A DNA stretch of 8,012 nt, taken from assembly GCA_021325695.1 (NCBI GenBank), contig JAJTCR010000043.1, positions 1-8,012 on the forward strand. Direction: 5' to 3'. Shown here piece after piece: positions 1 through 5,978 of this stretch. Within the stretch, counting starts at the first letter, position 1. The number at the start of each line of letters is the position of its first letter. The DNA comes from Steroidobacteraceae bacterium. GTDB taxonomy: Bacteria; Pseudomonadota; Gammaproteobacteria; Steroidobacterales; Steroidobacteraceae. Below the pieces are notes generated by a model that searched no databases, was not told the DNA's origin, and worked only from the letters and a program-made list of their open reading frames with translations. Position numbers and translations under genes: made by a program.

Positions 1-1518
1 CATCAGGCGCGACATTTCGGGCAGCTCGTGCTCGAAGCGGGGCAGGGCGAGCCGACGCAGGTTGCGCAGCACGAACAGGATGTGCGCATCGACCGTATAG
101 GCGTGGAAGAGGTCGTACTGCATGCGACCCACCACGCGCCCGAACGCGGGGATGTATCGACCGAGCACACCGTAGAGGTTCATGCGGCGCAACTCGTGCG
201 TGACGCCCACGGGCGCACGCAGCAACTCGAGGAACAGCCGATGGTGCCGCGGGTTCTGGCGGAACTCCTCGTCGATGAGCCAGAGGTGGCGGCCGAGCAG
301 GCGGATCGTCGTCGCGCGCACGCCGCGGATGCCGGGCGTGTCCTGCATCACGCGGAACAGTTCGAGGATCGCCGACGGGTTGCGCACGAACGTGTCGTCG
401 GAGGTGACCTCGAGGTAGTCGTTGCGCAGCTGGAAGCGCGGGTTGAGCGGCATGATCGTGCTCTCGCCGTCGCCGGTCAGGATCGCCTCGCGGAACAGCT
501 GCAGCAGCATTTCGTTGAGCAGGCTCACGTCCATGACGGTGCGGTAGTACCGCTGCATGAACTGCTCGACCGCGAGCGTGTAGGTCGCGTCCTCGTAGCC
601 GAACATCTTCGCGAGCCGGATCTGGTGGTCGAACAGCAGCCGGTCCTCGCGCCGGCCGTTGAGCGCGTGCAGCGCGAAGCGCACCTTCCAGAGAAACGAT
701 TGGGCCTGGCGCAGCTTGCGCAGTTCCGCCGCGGTCAGGAACCCGTGGGTCACGAGTTCGTCGAACGTCTCCGCGCCGAAGTGACGCTTCGCGACCCAGC
801 CGATGGTCTGGATGTCGCGCAGGCCGCCGGGGCTCGCCTTGACGTTGGGCTCGAGGTTGTAACCCGTGTCGTGGTACCGGTGGTGCCGCGTCTGCTGCTC
901 GGCCACCTTGGCCTCGAAGAACGCCTTCGACGACCAGACCTTGTCCTGCCCGAGCGCGCGTCGCATCGACTGGAACAGGTGGTCGGGGCCGGCCAGCAGT
1001 CGGGCCTCGATGAAGGTCGTGGCGACGCTGACGTCCGCTGCGCTCTCGCGCTGGCAGTCGTCGATCGTGCGCACCGAGTGGCCGACCTCGAGTCCGATGT
1101 CCCAGAGGAAGGTCAGGAACCGCTCGATGCCGGCTTCCGCTTCGACGACCTCGCTTTTCGGCAGCAGGATCAGCACGTCGATGTCGGAGCACGGGTGCAG
1201 TTCGCCGCGCCCGTAGCCGCCGACCGCGATCAGGTTGACCTCCTTCGTGTGCGGGCCGACGTGCATCGCCCACGCGCTGCGGAGCACGACGTCCACCATG
1301 CGCGCGCGGTCGCGCACCAGCTCCTCGACCGGCTCGTCGTTCGCGAACCGTTCCTTCAGGCTCGCGTCGCCGTCGACCAGCGCCTGGCGGAACGCCGAGA
1401 TCGCCGGGTCACTGGACCGCAGCGCATCCGGCAGCGTCGCGAGAAACGGCCACGGTGGCTGCCGTGCCAGGGCACCCGGGCCCGGCTCGATGTCTTCGTA
1501 GGCGACCGGGCTGTTCAC
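1..1518 (-). CDS. glnD: Bifunctional PII uridylyltransferase / uridylyl-removing enzyme GlnD, N-terminal part (cut by window edge)
   Basis: GlnD adds UMP to PII proteins (GlnB/GlnK) when nitrogen is short and removes it when glutamine is high, acting as the cytoplasmic nitrogen sensor. I translated 506 uninterrupted codons on the minus strand. The nucleotidyltransferase motif GGYGRGEL lies at residues 100-107, followed by the acidic SDID at 111-114 and GLEVGHSVR at 142-150. The beginning of the HD (uridylyl-removing) domain appears as HAYTVDAH at 472-479. The HD pair itself and the two C-terminal ACT domains would lie beyond the left edge; family members are near 900 residues, so a little over half is present. 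The start is GTG at 1518, whose GTGA overlaps the TGA of map, which suggests translational coupling. No convincing Shine-Dalgarno is visible, and no in-frame start lies just upstream. Map-glnD adjacency is typical of Gammaproteobacteria. The identification is firm; only the exact start is uncertain. Confidence 0.96.
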   Translation of the reverse strand, partial: MNSPVAYEDIEPGPGALARQPPWPFLATLPDALRSSDPAISAFRQALVDGDASLKERFANDEPVEELVRDRARMVDVVLRSAWAMHVGPHTKEVNLIAVGGYGRGELHPCSDIDVLILLPKSEVVEAEAGIERFLTFLWDIGLEVGHSVRTIDDCQRESAADVSVATTFIEARLLAGPDHLFQSMRRALGQDKVWSSKAFFEAKVAEQQTRHHRYHDTGYNLEPNVKASPGGLRDIQTIGWVAKRHFGAETFDELVTHGFLTAAELRKLRQAQSFLWKVRFALHALNGRREDRLLFDHQIRLAKMFGYEDATYTLAVEQFMQRYYRTVMDVSLLNEMLLQLFREAILTGDGESTIMPLNPRFQLRNDYLEVTSDDTFVRNPSAILELFRVMQDTPGIRGVRATTIRLLGRHLWLIDEEFRQNPRHHRLFLELLRAPVGVTHELRRMNLYGVLGRYIPAFGRVVGRMQYDLFHAYTVDAHILFVLRNLRRLALPRFEHELPEMSRLM

Positions 1519-2342
1519 GCCGGCGGCTGCTCGTTCGCACCGAGCGTCAGTACCTCGAAGCCGTCCGGGGTGACGAGGATGGTGTGCTCCCACTGCGCCG
1601 ACAGCGAGTGATCACGCGTGATGACCGTCCAGCCGTCCGGCAGCAGGCGCACGTCGCGCCGACCCGCGTTGACCATGGGCTCGATCGTGAAGGTCATGCC
1701 TTCTTCGAGCATCAGGCCGGTCCCCGGCGTGCCGTAATGCAGCACCTGCGGGTCTTCGTGAAAGCCACGACCGATGCCGTGGCCGCAGTATTCCCGAACG
1801 ACCGAATAGTGATTCGCCTCGACGAACTTCTGGATCGTGGCGCCGATGTCTCCCAGACGCGCGCCGGGTCGCACCTGCCGGATGCCGAGCCACATCGCCT
1901 CCCGGGTCAGGTCCACGAGGCGGACCGCGTGCGGCAGCGGTTTGCCGACGTGGAACATGCGGCTCGTGTCGCCGTGGAAGCCGTCCTTGATGACCGTGAC
2001 ATCGACGTTGACGATGTCACCCTGCTTGAGCTTGCGGTCGCCCGGGATGCCGTGGCAGACGACGTGGTTGATCGACGTGCAGATCGACTTCGGAAAGCCG
2101 CGATAGCCGAGCGGGGCGGGCACCGCCTGCTGCACGCCGACGATGTATTCGTGGCAGATCCGGTCGAGTTCCTCGGTGGTGACCCCCGGCACGACGTGTG
2201 TCCCGACCATGTCGAGCACTTCGGCCGCGAGCCGGCCTGCCACGCGCATGGCCGCCTGCTCCGCCGGGCCCTTCAACAGCACACGACCGGCGCCCTCGGC
2301 AGGCGCGGGAGCGGTCGGTTGGGATTCATGCATCAGGCGCAT
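1515..2342 (-). CDS. map: Type I methionine aminopeptidase
   Basis: Map removes the initiator methionine from nascent cytoplasmic proteins as they leave the ribosome. The protein has the pita-bread fold signature with all five metal ligands. Counting from the ATG at 2342, they are D114 (in NVDVT), D125 (HGDTS), H188 (CGHGIG), E221 (TIEPM) and E252 (WEHT). The conserved catalytic His is H97 (VVCHGIP). Length is 275 residues, close to the 264 of E. coli. Two ATGs lie three codons apart, at 2342 and 2333. I prefer 2342 because a GAGG sits 9 nt upstream of it, while only a weak GGA precedes 2333 (product MHESQP..., 272 residues). The frame stays open upstream to 2525, but that region holds the rpsB promoter and leader and its translation does not resemble Map, so those starts are unlikely. 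The gene overlaps glnD by 4 nt and diverges from rpsB. Confidence 0.96.
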   Translation of the reverse strand: MRLMHESQPTAPAPAEGAGRVLLKGPAEQAAMRVAGRLAAEVLDMVGTHVVPGVTTEELDRICHEYIVGVQQAVPAPLGYRGFPKSICTSINHVVCHGIPGDRKLKQGDIVNVDVTVIKDGFHGDTSRMFHVGKPLPHAVRLVDLTREAMWLGIRQVRPGARLGDIGATIQKFVEANHYSVVREYCGHGIGRGFHEDPQVLHYGTPGTGLMLEEGMTFTIEPMVNAGRRDVRLLPDGWTVITRDHSLSAQWEHTILVTPDGFEVLTLGANEQPPA

Positions 2343-2391
2343 CCGTAAAAGCCTCTGGAGTGCTCGCCCTGTACGTTTCCCGGAAAGGCCC

Positions 2392-2408
2392 GGAGACGGA
2401 GCGTCTCC
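2392..2408 (-). other. Small hairpin in the presumed map 5' leader
   Basis: A perfect 7-bp inverted repeat, GGAGACG (2392-2398) and CGTCTCC (2402-2408), has a 3-nt loop. It lies about 50 nt upstream of the map start, in what would be the map 5' untranslated region if transcription begins near 2447. There is no U tract, so it is not a terminator. Any role in map mRNA stability or control is inference. Confidence 0.4.
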
Positions 2409-2453
2409 TGCTTCCGCGCGGGCGAGGACCAGGGGGAGGGCGGCGGTAAGTGT

Positions 2454-2482
2454 TTGATAATCCGAGGGCGCGATGGTATAAA
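2454..2482 (-). promoter_or_regulatory. Possible divergent promoter for map-glnD, overlapping the rpsB promoter
   Basis: Read on the minus strand, the same two boxes give TTTATA (-35, 4 of 6 consensus matches) and TATCAA (-10, 4 of 6 matches), again 17 nt apart, firing toward map with a start near 2447. No better minus-strand promoter was found between 2343 and 2525. The elements are individually weak, so this is a candidate only. If it is real, polymerase binding for rpsB and for map would be mutually exclusive. Confidence 0.35.
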
Positions 2483-2490
2483 GCGCGGCC
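2454..2490 (+). promoter_or_regulatory. Strong sigma70-type promoter for rpsB-tsf
   Basis: The -35 element TTGATA (2454-2459) is separated by exactly 17 nt from the -10 element TATAAA (2477-2482). An extended -10 TG sits at 2474-2475. Transcription should begin near 2488-2490. The stretch between the -10 box and the start is entirely G/C (GCGCGG, 2483-2488). This is the GC-rich discriminator typical of stringently controlled ribosomal promoters, so repression by ppGpp is a reasonable inference. The AT-rich boxes stand out against GC-rich surroundings, and the position, about 125 nt before rpsB, fits. Confidence 0.8.
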
Positions 2491-2613
2491 TTTTTTGACA
2501 ACGAAATCCGCACACGCACCGTCACGTGTGGCTGGGTGCCCGGCAGGCCGTGAGGCTTTCCTGGGTTGCCGCATGGGGTGCGTGGAGGTTCAACCCTTCA
2601 AGGAGCTTTGCGA
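2489..2613 (+). promoter_or_regulatory. Structured rpsB mRNA leader, candidate site of S2 autoregulation
   Basis: The presumed leader is about 125 nt long. It opens with a T6 run (2491-2496). One stem pairs CACACG (2511-2516) with CGTGTG (2525-2530) around an 8-nt loop. A second pairs GGGTTG (2563-2568) with CAACCC (2591-2596) and encloses a small inner stem, CGCA/TGCG (2570-2573 with 2579-2582). The second structure ends 3 nt before the Shine-Dalgarno AAGGAG (2600-2605). In E. coli and relatives, S2 represses its own rpsB-tsf mRNA through a structured leader (related to the t44/tff RNA annotation). Placement and length here match that role. I see hairpins by eye only and cannot confirm homology to the E. 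coli element. Confidence 0.45.
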
Positions 2614-3672
2614 ATGACCGGCATGTCCATGCGACAGATGCTGGAGGCGGGTGTTCATTTCGGACACCAGACCCGCTTCTGGAACCCGAAGATGGCCCCC
2701 TTCATCTTCGGCGAACGTAACCGAATTCACATCATCAACCTCGAGCAGTCACTCCCGATGTTCTCGGAGGCCGCGACGTTCATCCGCAACGTCGTCGCCG
2801 ACGGTGGCAAGGTGCTGTTCGTGGGCACGAAGCGCTCGGCCCGCGAAGCGGTCGCGGCCGAAGCCCAGCGTTGCGGCATGCCGTACGTGAGCCACCGCTG
2901 GCTCGGCGGGATGCTCACCAACTTCAAGACGATACGCCAGTCGATCCGCCGGCTCGCGGAAATCGACGAAATGCAGGCGGGCGGCGTGCTCGAGCAGCGC
3001 AGCAAGCGCGAGGCGCAGATGGTGCGTCGCGAGCGGGAGAAACTCGATCGCAGCCTCGGCGGCATCAAGGACATGGACGGCCTGCCGGACGCGATGTTCG
3101 TGATCGACGTCGGTCACGAGAACATCGCGATCCACGAGGCCCAGAAGCTCGGCATCCCGGTCGTGGCCGTGGTCGACACGAACTGCTCGCCGGACGGCAT
3201 CAGCTACGTGATTCCGGGCAACGATGACGCGATGCGCGCGATCCAGCTCTATGCCGCCGGGATCGCGGACGCCGTGATCGAGGGCCGCTCGACGATCGTC
3301 GAAGTGCCGGTCGGCGAGGACGAATTCGTCGAACTCGACGAGGAAGGCAAGCCGCGTGGCCGCAGCGGCACGCCGAAGCAGCAGCCGCGTGGCCGTGGCG
3401 CGCCGGCCCGCAAGAAGACCGCGGCGGGCGCGCGCCGCAAGCCGGCCCCGACGCCGGACGACACCGCGGCCGCCGAACCGCGCGCCGAGGAGCTGGTTGA
3501 AGCGGATCCCGAGGAGAGCGCGGAGGCGTTCATGGCGCGTCGCGAGGCGAGCCGCAAGAAGGGTCCGGTCGCCGCCCCGGCGGCCCCCGCGCCGGCGGGT
3601 GAGGCCCCGGCACCGGCCGCTGCGCCTGAAACGGCCCCCGAGACCGCGCCCGCCACCGGCGAAGGAGCCTGA
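2614..3672 (+). CDS. rpsB: 30S ribosomal protein S2 with a long C-terminal extension
   Basis: S2 is a late-assembling protein of the small subunit, located between head and body and needed to bind S1. The core is unmistakable: MRQMLEAGVHFGHQT (6-20), NPKMAPFIFG (24-33), HRWLGGMLTN (94-103), LGGIKDM (148-154), VDTNCSPDG (187-195) and VIPGNDDA (199-206). The ATG at 2614 is chosen because AAGGAG lies 8 nt upstream and the N-terminus aligns with E. coli; in-frame ATGs at 2566 and 2623 fit worse. The product is 352 residues, whereas E. coli S2 is 241. The extra residues from about 243 form a basic block (RGR and RKK clusters, to about 277), an acidic and charged helical-looking block (about 282-316), and an Ala/Pro tail containing PETAPETA. 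The frame is intact, and the tsf Shine-Dalgarno lies within the last codons. Function of the tail is unknown. Confidence 0.97.
   Translation: MTGMSMRQMLEAGVHFGHQTRFWNPKMAPFIFGERNRIHIINLEQSLPMFSEAATFIRNVVADGGKVLFVGTKRSAREAVAAEAQRCGMPYVSHRWLGGMLTNFKTIRQSIRRLAEIDEMQAGGVLEQRSKREAQMVRREREKLDRSLGGIKDMDGLPDAMFVIDVGHENIAIHEAQKLGIPVVAVVDTNCSPDGISYVIPGNDDAMRAIQLYAAGIADAVIEGRSTIVEVPVGEDEFVELDEEGKPRGRSGTPKQQPRGRGAPARKKTAAGARRKPAPTPDDTAAAEPRAEELVEADPEESAEAFMARREASRKKGPVAAPAAPAPAGEAPAPAAAPETAPETAPATGEGA
3351..3395 (+). repeat. 12-bp direct repeat inside the rpsB extension
   Basis: GCCGCGTGGCCG occurs at 3351-3362 and again at 3384-3395, 33 nt apart (11 codons, in frame). Both copies encode Pro-Arg-Gly-Arg. 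This suggests that the basic part of the S2 tail grew by short in-frame duplication, although convergent codon use in a low-complexity region could also give it. Confidence 0.5.
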
Positions 3673-3674
3673 CC

Positions 3675-4565
3675 ATGGCCGTGACCGCAGAGGCAGTCAA
3701 GGCACTGCGTGAGCGCACCGGCGCCGGCATGATGGAGTGCAAGAAAGCGCTCGTAGAGACCAACGGCGACCTCGAAGCGGCTGCCGAAATCATGCGCAAG
3801 TCGGGCCTCGCCAAGGCCGACAAGAAGGCGGGTCGCGTGGCCGCGGAGGGCGTGATCGTGATCGAGCGCTCGGCCGACGCGAAGCAGGCTGCGGTCGTCG
3901 AGATCAATTCGGAAACGGACTTCGTCGCCCGCCAGGACGATTTCCAGGCGTTTGCCGCCGACGTCGCGCGCGTCGCGCTCGCGCAGAAGCCGGCCAGCCT
4001 GGAGGCACTGCTGGCCGCGAAGCTTCACTCGGGCAAGACGGTCGAGGAAACGCGCCGTGAACTGATCGCGCGGATCGGCGAGAACATCGGCGTGCGTCGC
4101 TTCGAGCTCGTGAGCGCGGATGCACCGTTGCACACGTATCGCCACGGCACGCGCATCGGCGTCGTCGTCGCGATGCAGGGCGGGGACGCGACCCTCGGTC
4201 ACGACCTCGCGATGCACATCGCGGCGATCAATCCGCAGCACCTGTCGGCGGACGAGGTGCCCGCGGAGAACGTCGCCAAGGAGAAGGAAATCTTTCTCGC
4301 GCAGGTGGCCCAGGATCCCAAGTCCGCGGGCAAGCCGGCCGAGATCGTCGCCAAGATGGTCGAGGGCAAGGTCCGCAAGTTCCTCGGCGAGATCACGCTG
4401 CTCGGCCAGCCGTTCGTGAAGGACGACAAGCAGTCCGTCGAACAGGTGCTCAAGCGGGCAAACGCCAAGGTCGTGCGCTACGTGCGCTACGAAGTCGGTG
4501 CGGGCATCGAGAAGAAGCAGGAGAATTTCGCGGCCGAGGTCATGGCGCAGGTGCGGGGCGCGTAA
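3675..4565 (+). CDS. tsf: Elongation factor Ts
   Basis: EF-Ts is the cytoplasmic guanine-nucleotide exchange factor that reloads EF-Tu with GTP. The N-terminal UBA-like domain contains VKALRERTGAGMMECKKAL (8-26), which holds the family signature region. The EF-Tu-contacting motif TDFVA lies at 81-85, with D82 and F83 corresponding to the Asp and Phe that disturb the EF-Tu magnesium site. The C-terminus carries LLGQPFVKD and VRYEVGAGIEK. Length is 296 residues, slightly above the 283 of E. coli. Shine-Dalgarno AAGGAG (3662-3667) lies 7 nt before the ATG and inside the end of rpsB. Only 2 nt separate the rpsB stop from this start, so the two genes are certainly co-transcribed and probably translationally coupled. 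This is far tighter than the long rpsB-tsf gap in E. coli. Confidence 0.98.
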   Translation: MAVTAEAVKALRERTGAGMMECKKALVETNGDLEAAAEIMRKSGLAKADKKAGRVAAEGVIVIERSADAKQAAVVEINSETDFVARQDDFQAFAADVARVALAQKPASLEALLAAKLHSGKTVEETRRELIARIGENIGVRRFELVSADAPLHTYRHGTRIGVVVAMQGGDATLGHDLAMHIAAINPQHLSADEVPAENVAKEKEIFLAQVAQDPKSAGKPAEIVAKMVEGKVRKFLGEITLLGQPFVKDDKQSVEQVLKRANAKVVRYVRYEVGAGIEKKQENFAAEVMAQVRGA

Positions 4566-4574
4566 GCCCCGCGC
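4551..4574 (+). other. Hairpin spanning the tsf stop codon
   Basis: GTGCGGGGC (4551-4559) can pair with GCCCCGCGC (4566-4574), with one T-G wobble. The 6-nt loop contains the TAA stop codon of tsf (4563-4565). Both arms share complementary sequence with the terminator-like hairpin just downstream, so alternative pairings are possible. A ribosome terminating on tsf would hold this hairpin open. Confidence 0.55.
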
Positions 4575-4594
4575 AGCGTCGCAAGCGTTTCTCC

Positions 4595-4620
4595 GGAACC
4601 CCGCGCAAGCGGGGTTCCTT
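4595..4620 (+). terminator. Terminator-like hairpin between tsf and pyrH
   Basis: A perfect 10-bp stem pairs GGAACCCCGC (4595-4604) with GCGGGGTTCC (4609-4618) around a GCAA tetraloop (4605-4608). The tail is TTATAAT, AT-rich but not a clean U run, so termination is probably partial. It would lower transcription of pyrH and downstream genes relative to the highly expressed rpsB-tsf pair. A GNRA-family loop on a GC-rich stem is very stable, so a role as an mRNA 3'-end protector is also plausible. Confidence 0.7.
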
Positions 4621-4625
4621 ATAAT
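4620..4625 (+). promoter_or_regulatory. Consensus -10 box, candidate promoter for pyrH
   Basis: TATAAT matches the sigma70 -10 consensus perfectly and begins within the T tail of the preceding hairpin. Transcription would start near 4632, leaving a leader of about 20 nt before pyrH. No -35 element is recognisable at 16-18 nt spacing (that place is the GC-rich hairpin arm), and there is no extended TG. It may instead be just the AT-rich terminator tail. Confidence 0.4.
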
Positions 4626-4651
4626 GGCGGCAGCTTTCCCGGGCGTAGACG

Positions 4652-5383
4652 ATGGAACCCACCGCAGACCCGCAACCGCGCAATCGCCGCATCCTCGTCA
4701 AGCTGTCCGGCGAGGCCCTGATGGGCGACTCGGACTACGGCATCGACCCCAGCTTCCTCCGTCGCCTTGCCAACGAGATCCGCGGTGTGCGCGACCTCGG
4801 GGTCGAGATTGCGCTGGTCGTCGGCGGCGGCAACCTGTTCCGCGGCGCAGGCCTCGCACGGGCCGGCATGGACCGCGTGACCGGTGACCACATGGGCATG
4901 CTGGCGACGGTCATGAATTCGCTTGCGATGCAGGACGCCCTCGAGTCGATGGGTGTCGCGACGCGCGTCATGTCCGCGGTTCGCATCAACCAGGTCTGCG
5001 AGGACTACATCCGCCGACGTGCGATCCGGCACCTCGAGAAGGGGCGCGTGACGATCTTCGCGGCGGGGACCGGCAATCCGTTTTTCACGACCGACACGGC
5101 GGCGAGCCTCCGCGCGATCGAAATCGAGGCGGACCTGCTGCTCAAGGCGACCAAGGTCGACGGTATCTACGACGCGGACCCGGTCGGCAACCCGGACGCG
5201 CGACGCTACGATCGCCTCACCTACGACCAGGTGCTCGACCAGCGCCTGAACGTGATGGACGCGACCTCGATCGTGCTCTGCCGCGAACATCGCCTGCCGT
5301 TGCGGGTCTTCAACCTCAACGATCCGGGAGCGCTCGTGCGCGCCGCCAGCGGCGCGGACGTCGGCACCCTGGTCACGGTCTGA
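4652..5383 (+). CDS. pyrH: UMP kinase
   Basis: PyrH phosphorylates UMP to UDP with ATP in the cytoplasm, the step that feeds UTP and CTP synthesis. The bacterial enzyme is a hexamer of the amino-acid-kinase fold, activated by GTP and inhibited by UTP. Motifs in order are KLSGEAL (17-23), the glycine loop GGGNLFRG (58-65), DHMGMLAT (79-86), GTGNPFFTTDTAA (139-151), the nucleotide-binding KATKVDGIYDADP (165-177) and MDATSI (202-207). Length is 243 residues, matching the family (E. coli 241). The ATG at 4652 aligns with known N-termini, but it has no clear Shine-Dalgarno. Together with the candidate -10 box close upstream, this points to a short or poorly structured leader. The gene is separated from tsf by a terminator-like hairpin and followed by frr after 34 nt. 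Confidence 0.97.
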   Translation: MEPTADPQPRNRRILVKLSGEALMGDSDYGIDPSFLRRLANEIRGVRDLGVEIALVVGGGNLFRGAGLARAGMDRVTGDHMGMLATVMNSLAMQDALESMGVATRVMSAVRINQVCEDYIRRRAIRHLEKGRVTIFAAGTGNPFFTTDTAASLRAIEIEADLLLKATKVDGIYDADPVGNPDARRYDRLTYDQVLDQRLNVMDATSIVLCREHRLPLRVFNLNDPGALVRAASGADVGTLVTV

Positions 5384-5400
5384 CGCGGCCCGGCGCCGCG
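5384..5400 (+). other. Hairpin in the pyrH-frr gap
   Basis: CGCGGC (5384-5389) pairs perfectly with GCCGCG (5395-5400) around a 5-nt loop. It begins immediately after the pyrH stop codon and ends 2 nt before the frr Shine-Dalgarno AAGGGGAG (5403-5410). No U tract follows, so read-through is expected. It might act on mRNA decay or on access to the frr ribosome-binding site, but GC-rich DNA gives such hairpins readily by chance. Confidence 0.4.
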
Positions 5401-5417
5401 CGAAGGGGAGTTGCTGC

Positions 5418-5975
5418 ATGCTCGACGACATCAAGAAAGACGCGACGGACCGCATGGGCAAGTGCGTCAACGCGTTCAAGACGGAACTGAAGCGCCTGCG
5501 CACGGGCCGTGCGAGCACGACGCTGGTGGACCACATCCGCGTCGATTACTACGGCGCCGAGTCGCCGCTCAACCAGGTCGCCAACGTGGCCGTCGAGGAC
5601 GCGCGCACGATCACGATCATCCCGTACGACAAGCAGATGGTGTCGGTGGTCGAGAAGGCGCTCATGAAGTCCGACCTCGGCATCACCCCGAACACGGCCG
5701 GCAACGTGATTCGTGTGCCGCTGCCAGCACTCACCGAGGAGCGTCGCAAGGACCTGACCAAGATCGTCAAGCACGAAGCCGAGAATGCGCGCGTCGCGAT
5801 CCGCAACGTGCGCCGCGACGTGCTGCAGGACCTCAAGGAAATGCTCAAGGAAAAGATGATCTCGGAGGACATCGAGCGCAAGGCACACGAGGAAGTGCAG
5901 AAGCTCACCGACAAGTTCGTCGCGGACGTCGACGCGACGATGCACGAAAAAGAAAAGGAACTGATGCAGGTCTGA
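5418..5975 (+). CDS. frr: Ribosome recycling factor
   Basis: RRF, together with EF-G, splits the post-termination ribosome so that subunits and mRNA can be reused. The product is 185 residues, the same as in E. coli. It shows the expected two domains: a long three-helix bundle formed by the ends (for example LKRLRTGRAS at 24-33 and the C-terminal helix from about 107) and a small beta domain in the middle (about 31-105, including SDLGITPNTAGNVIRVPLP at 85-103). The functionally critical arginine region RNVRRD (129-134) is intact, with R132 at the position known to matter in E. coli. AAGGGGAG lies 7 nt before the ATG, a strong ribosome-binding site. The gene sits between pyrH and uppS and probably shares their transcript. 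Confidence 0.98.
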   Translation: MLDDIKKDATDRMGKCVNAFKTELKRLRTGRASTTLVDHIRVDYYGAESPLNQVANVAVEDARTITIIPYDKQMVSVVEKALMKSDLGITPNTAGNVIRVPLPALTEERRKDLTKIVKHEAENARVAIRNVRRDVLQDLKEMLKEKMISEDIERKAHEEVQKLTDKFVADVDATMHEKEKELMQV

Positions 5976-5978
5976 GTC

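Noticed and set aside
28..1611. 527-codon open frame on the plus strand opposite glnD
   Set aside because: The minus strand encodes clear GlnD motifs without a stop. The plus-strand product is rich in Arg, Val, Glu and His with no recognisable domain, as expected from the antisense of GC-rich codons.
1455..2348. 297-codon plus-strand frame opposite map
   Set aside because: All metal ligands of Map are encoded on the opposite strand, and the plus-strand product has no family resemblance.
2375..2387. Near-palindrome TTTCC-C-GGAAA in the map leader as an operator
   Set aside because: Arms are only 5 bp and nothing else supports a protein-binding site.
2495..2523. Second promoter from a perfect TTGACA at 2495-2500
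   Set aside because: No -10-like hexamer is found 16-18 nt downstream, so the match is probably a by-product of the T run.
2343..2525. Upstream in-frame extension of map to an ATG at 2525
   Set aside because: The added 61 residues resemble no Map N-terminus and would need transcription starting inside the rpsB leader. The ATGs at 2342 and 2333 give family-like lengths.
2566..2613. Upstream in-frame ATG for rpsB at 2566
   Set aside because: The strong AAGGAG serves the ATG at 2614, and the extra residues do not match S2; they lie in the leader hairpin.
3249..4241. 330-codon minus-strand frame across the rpsB end and tsf
   Set aside because: The frame covers the low-complexity rpsB tail and EF-Ts. 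Its Ala/Gly/Ser stretches are simply the reverse reading of the tail.
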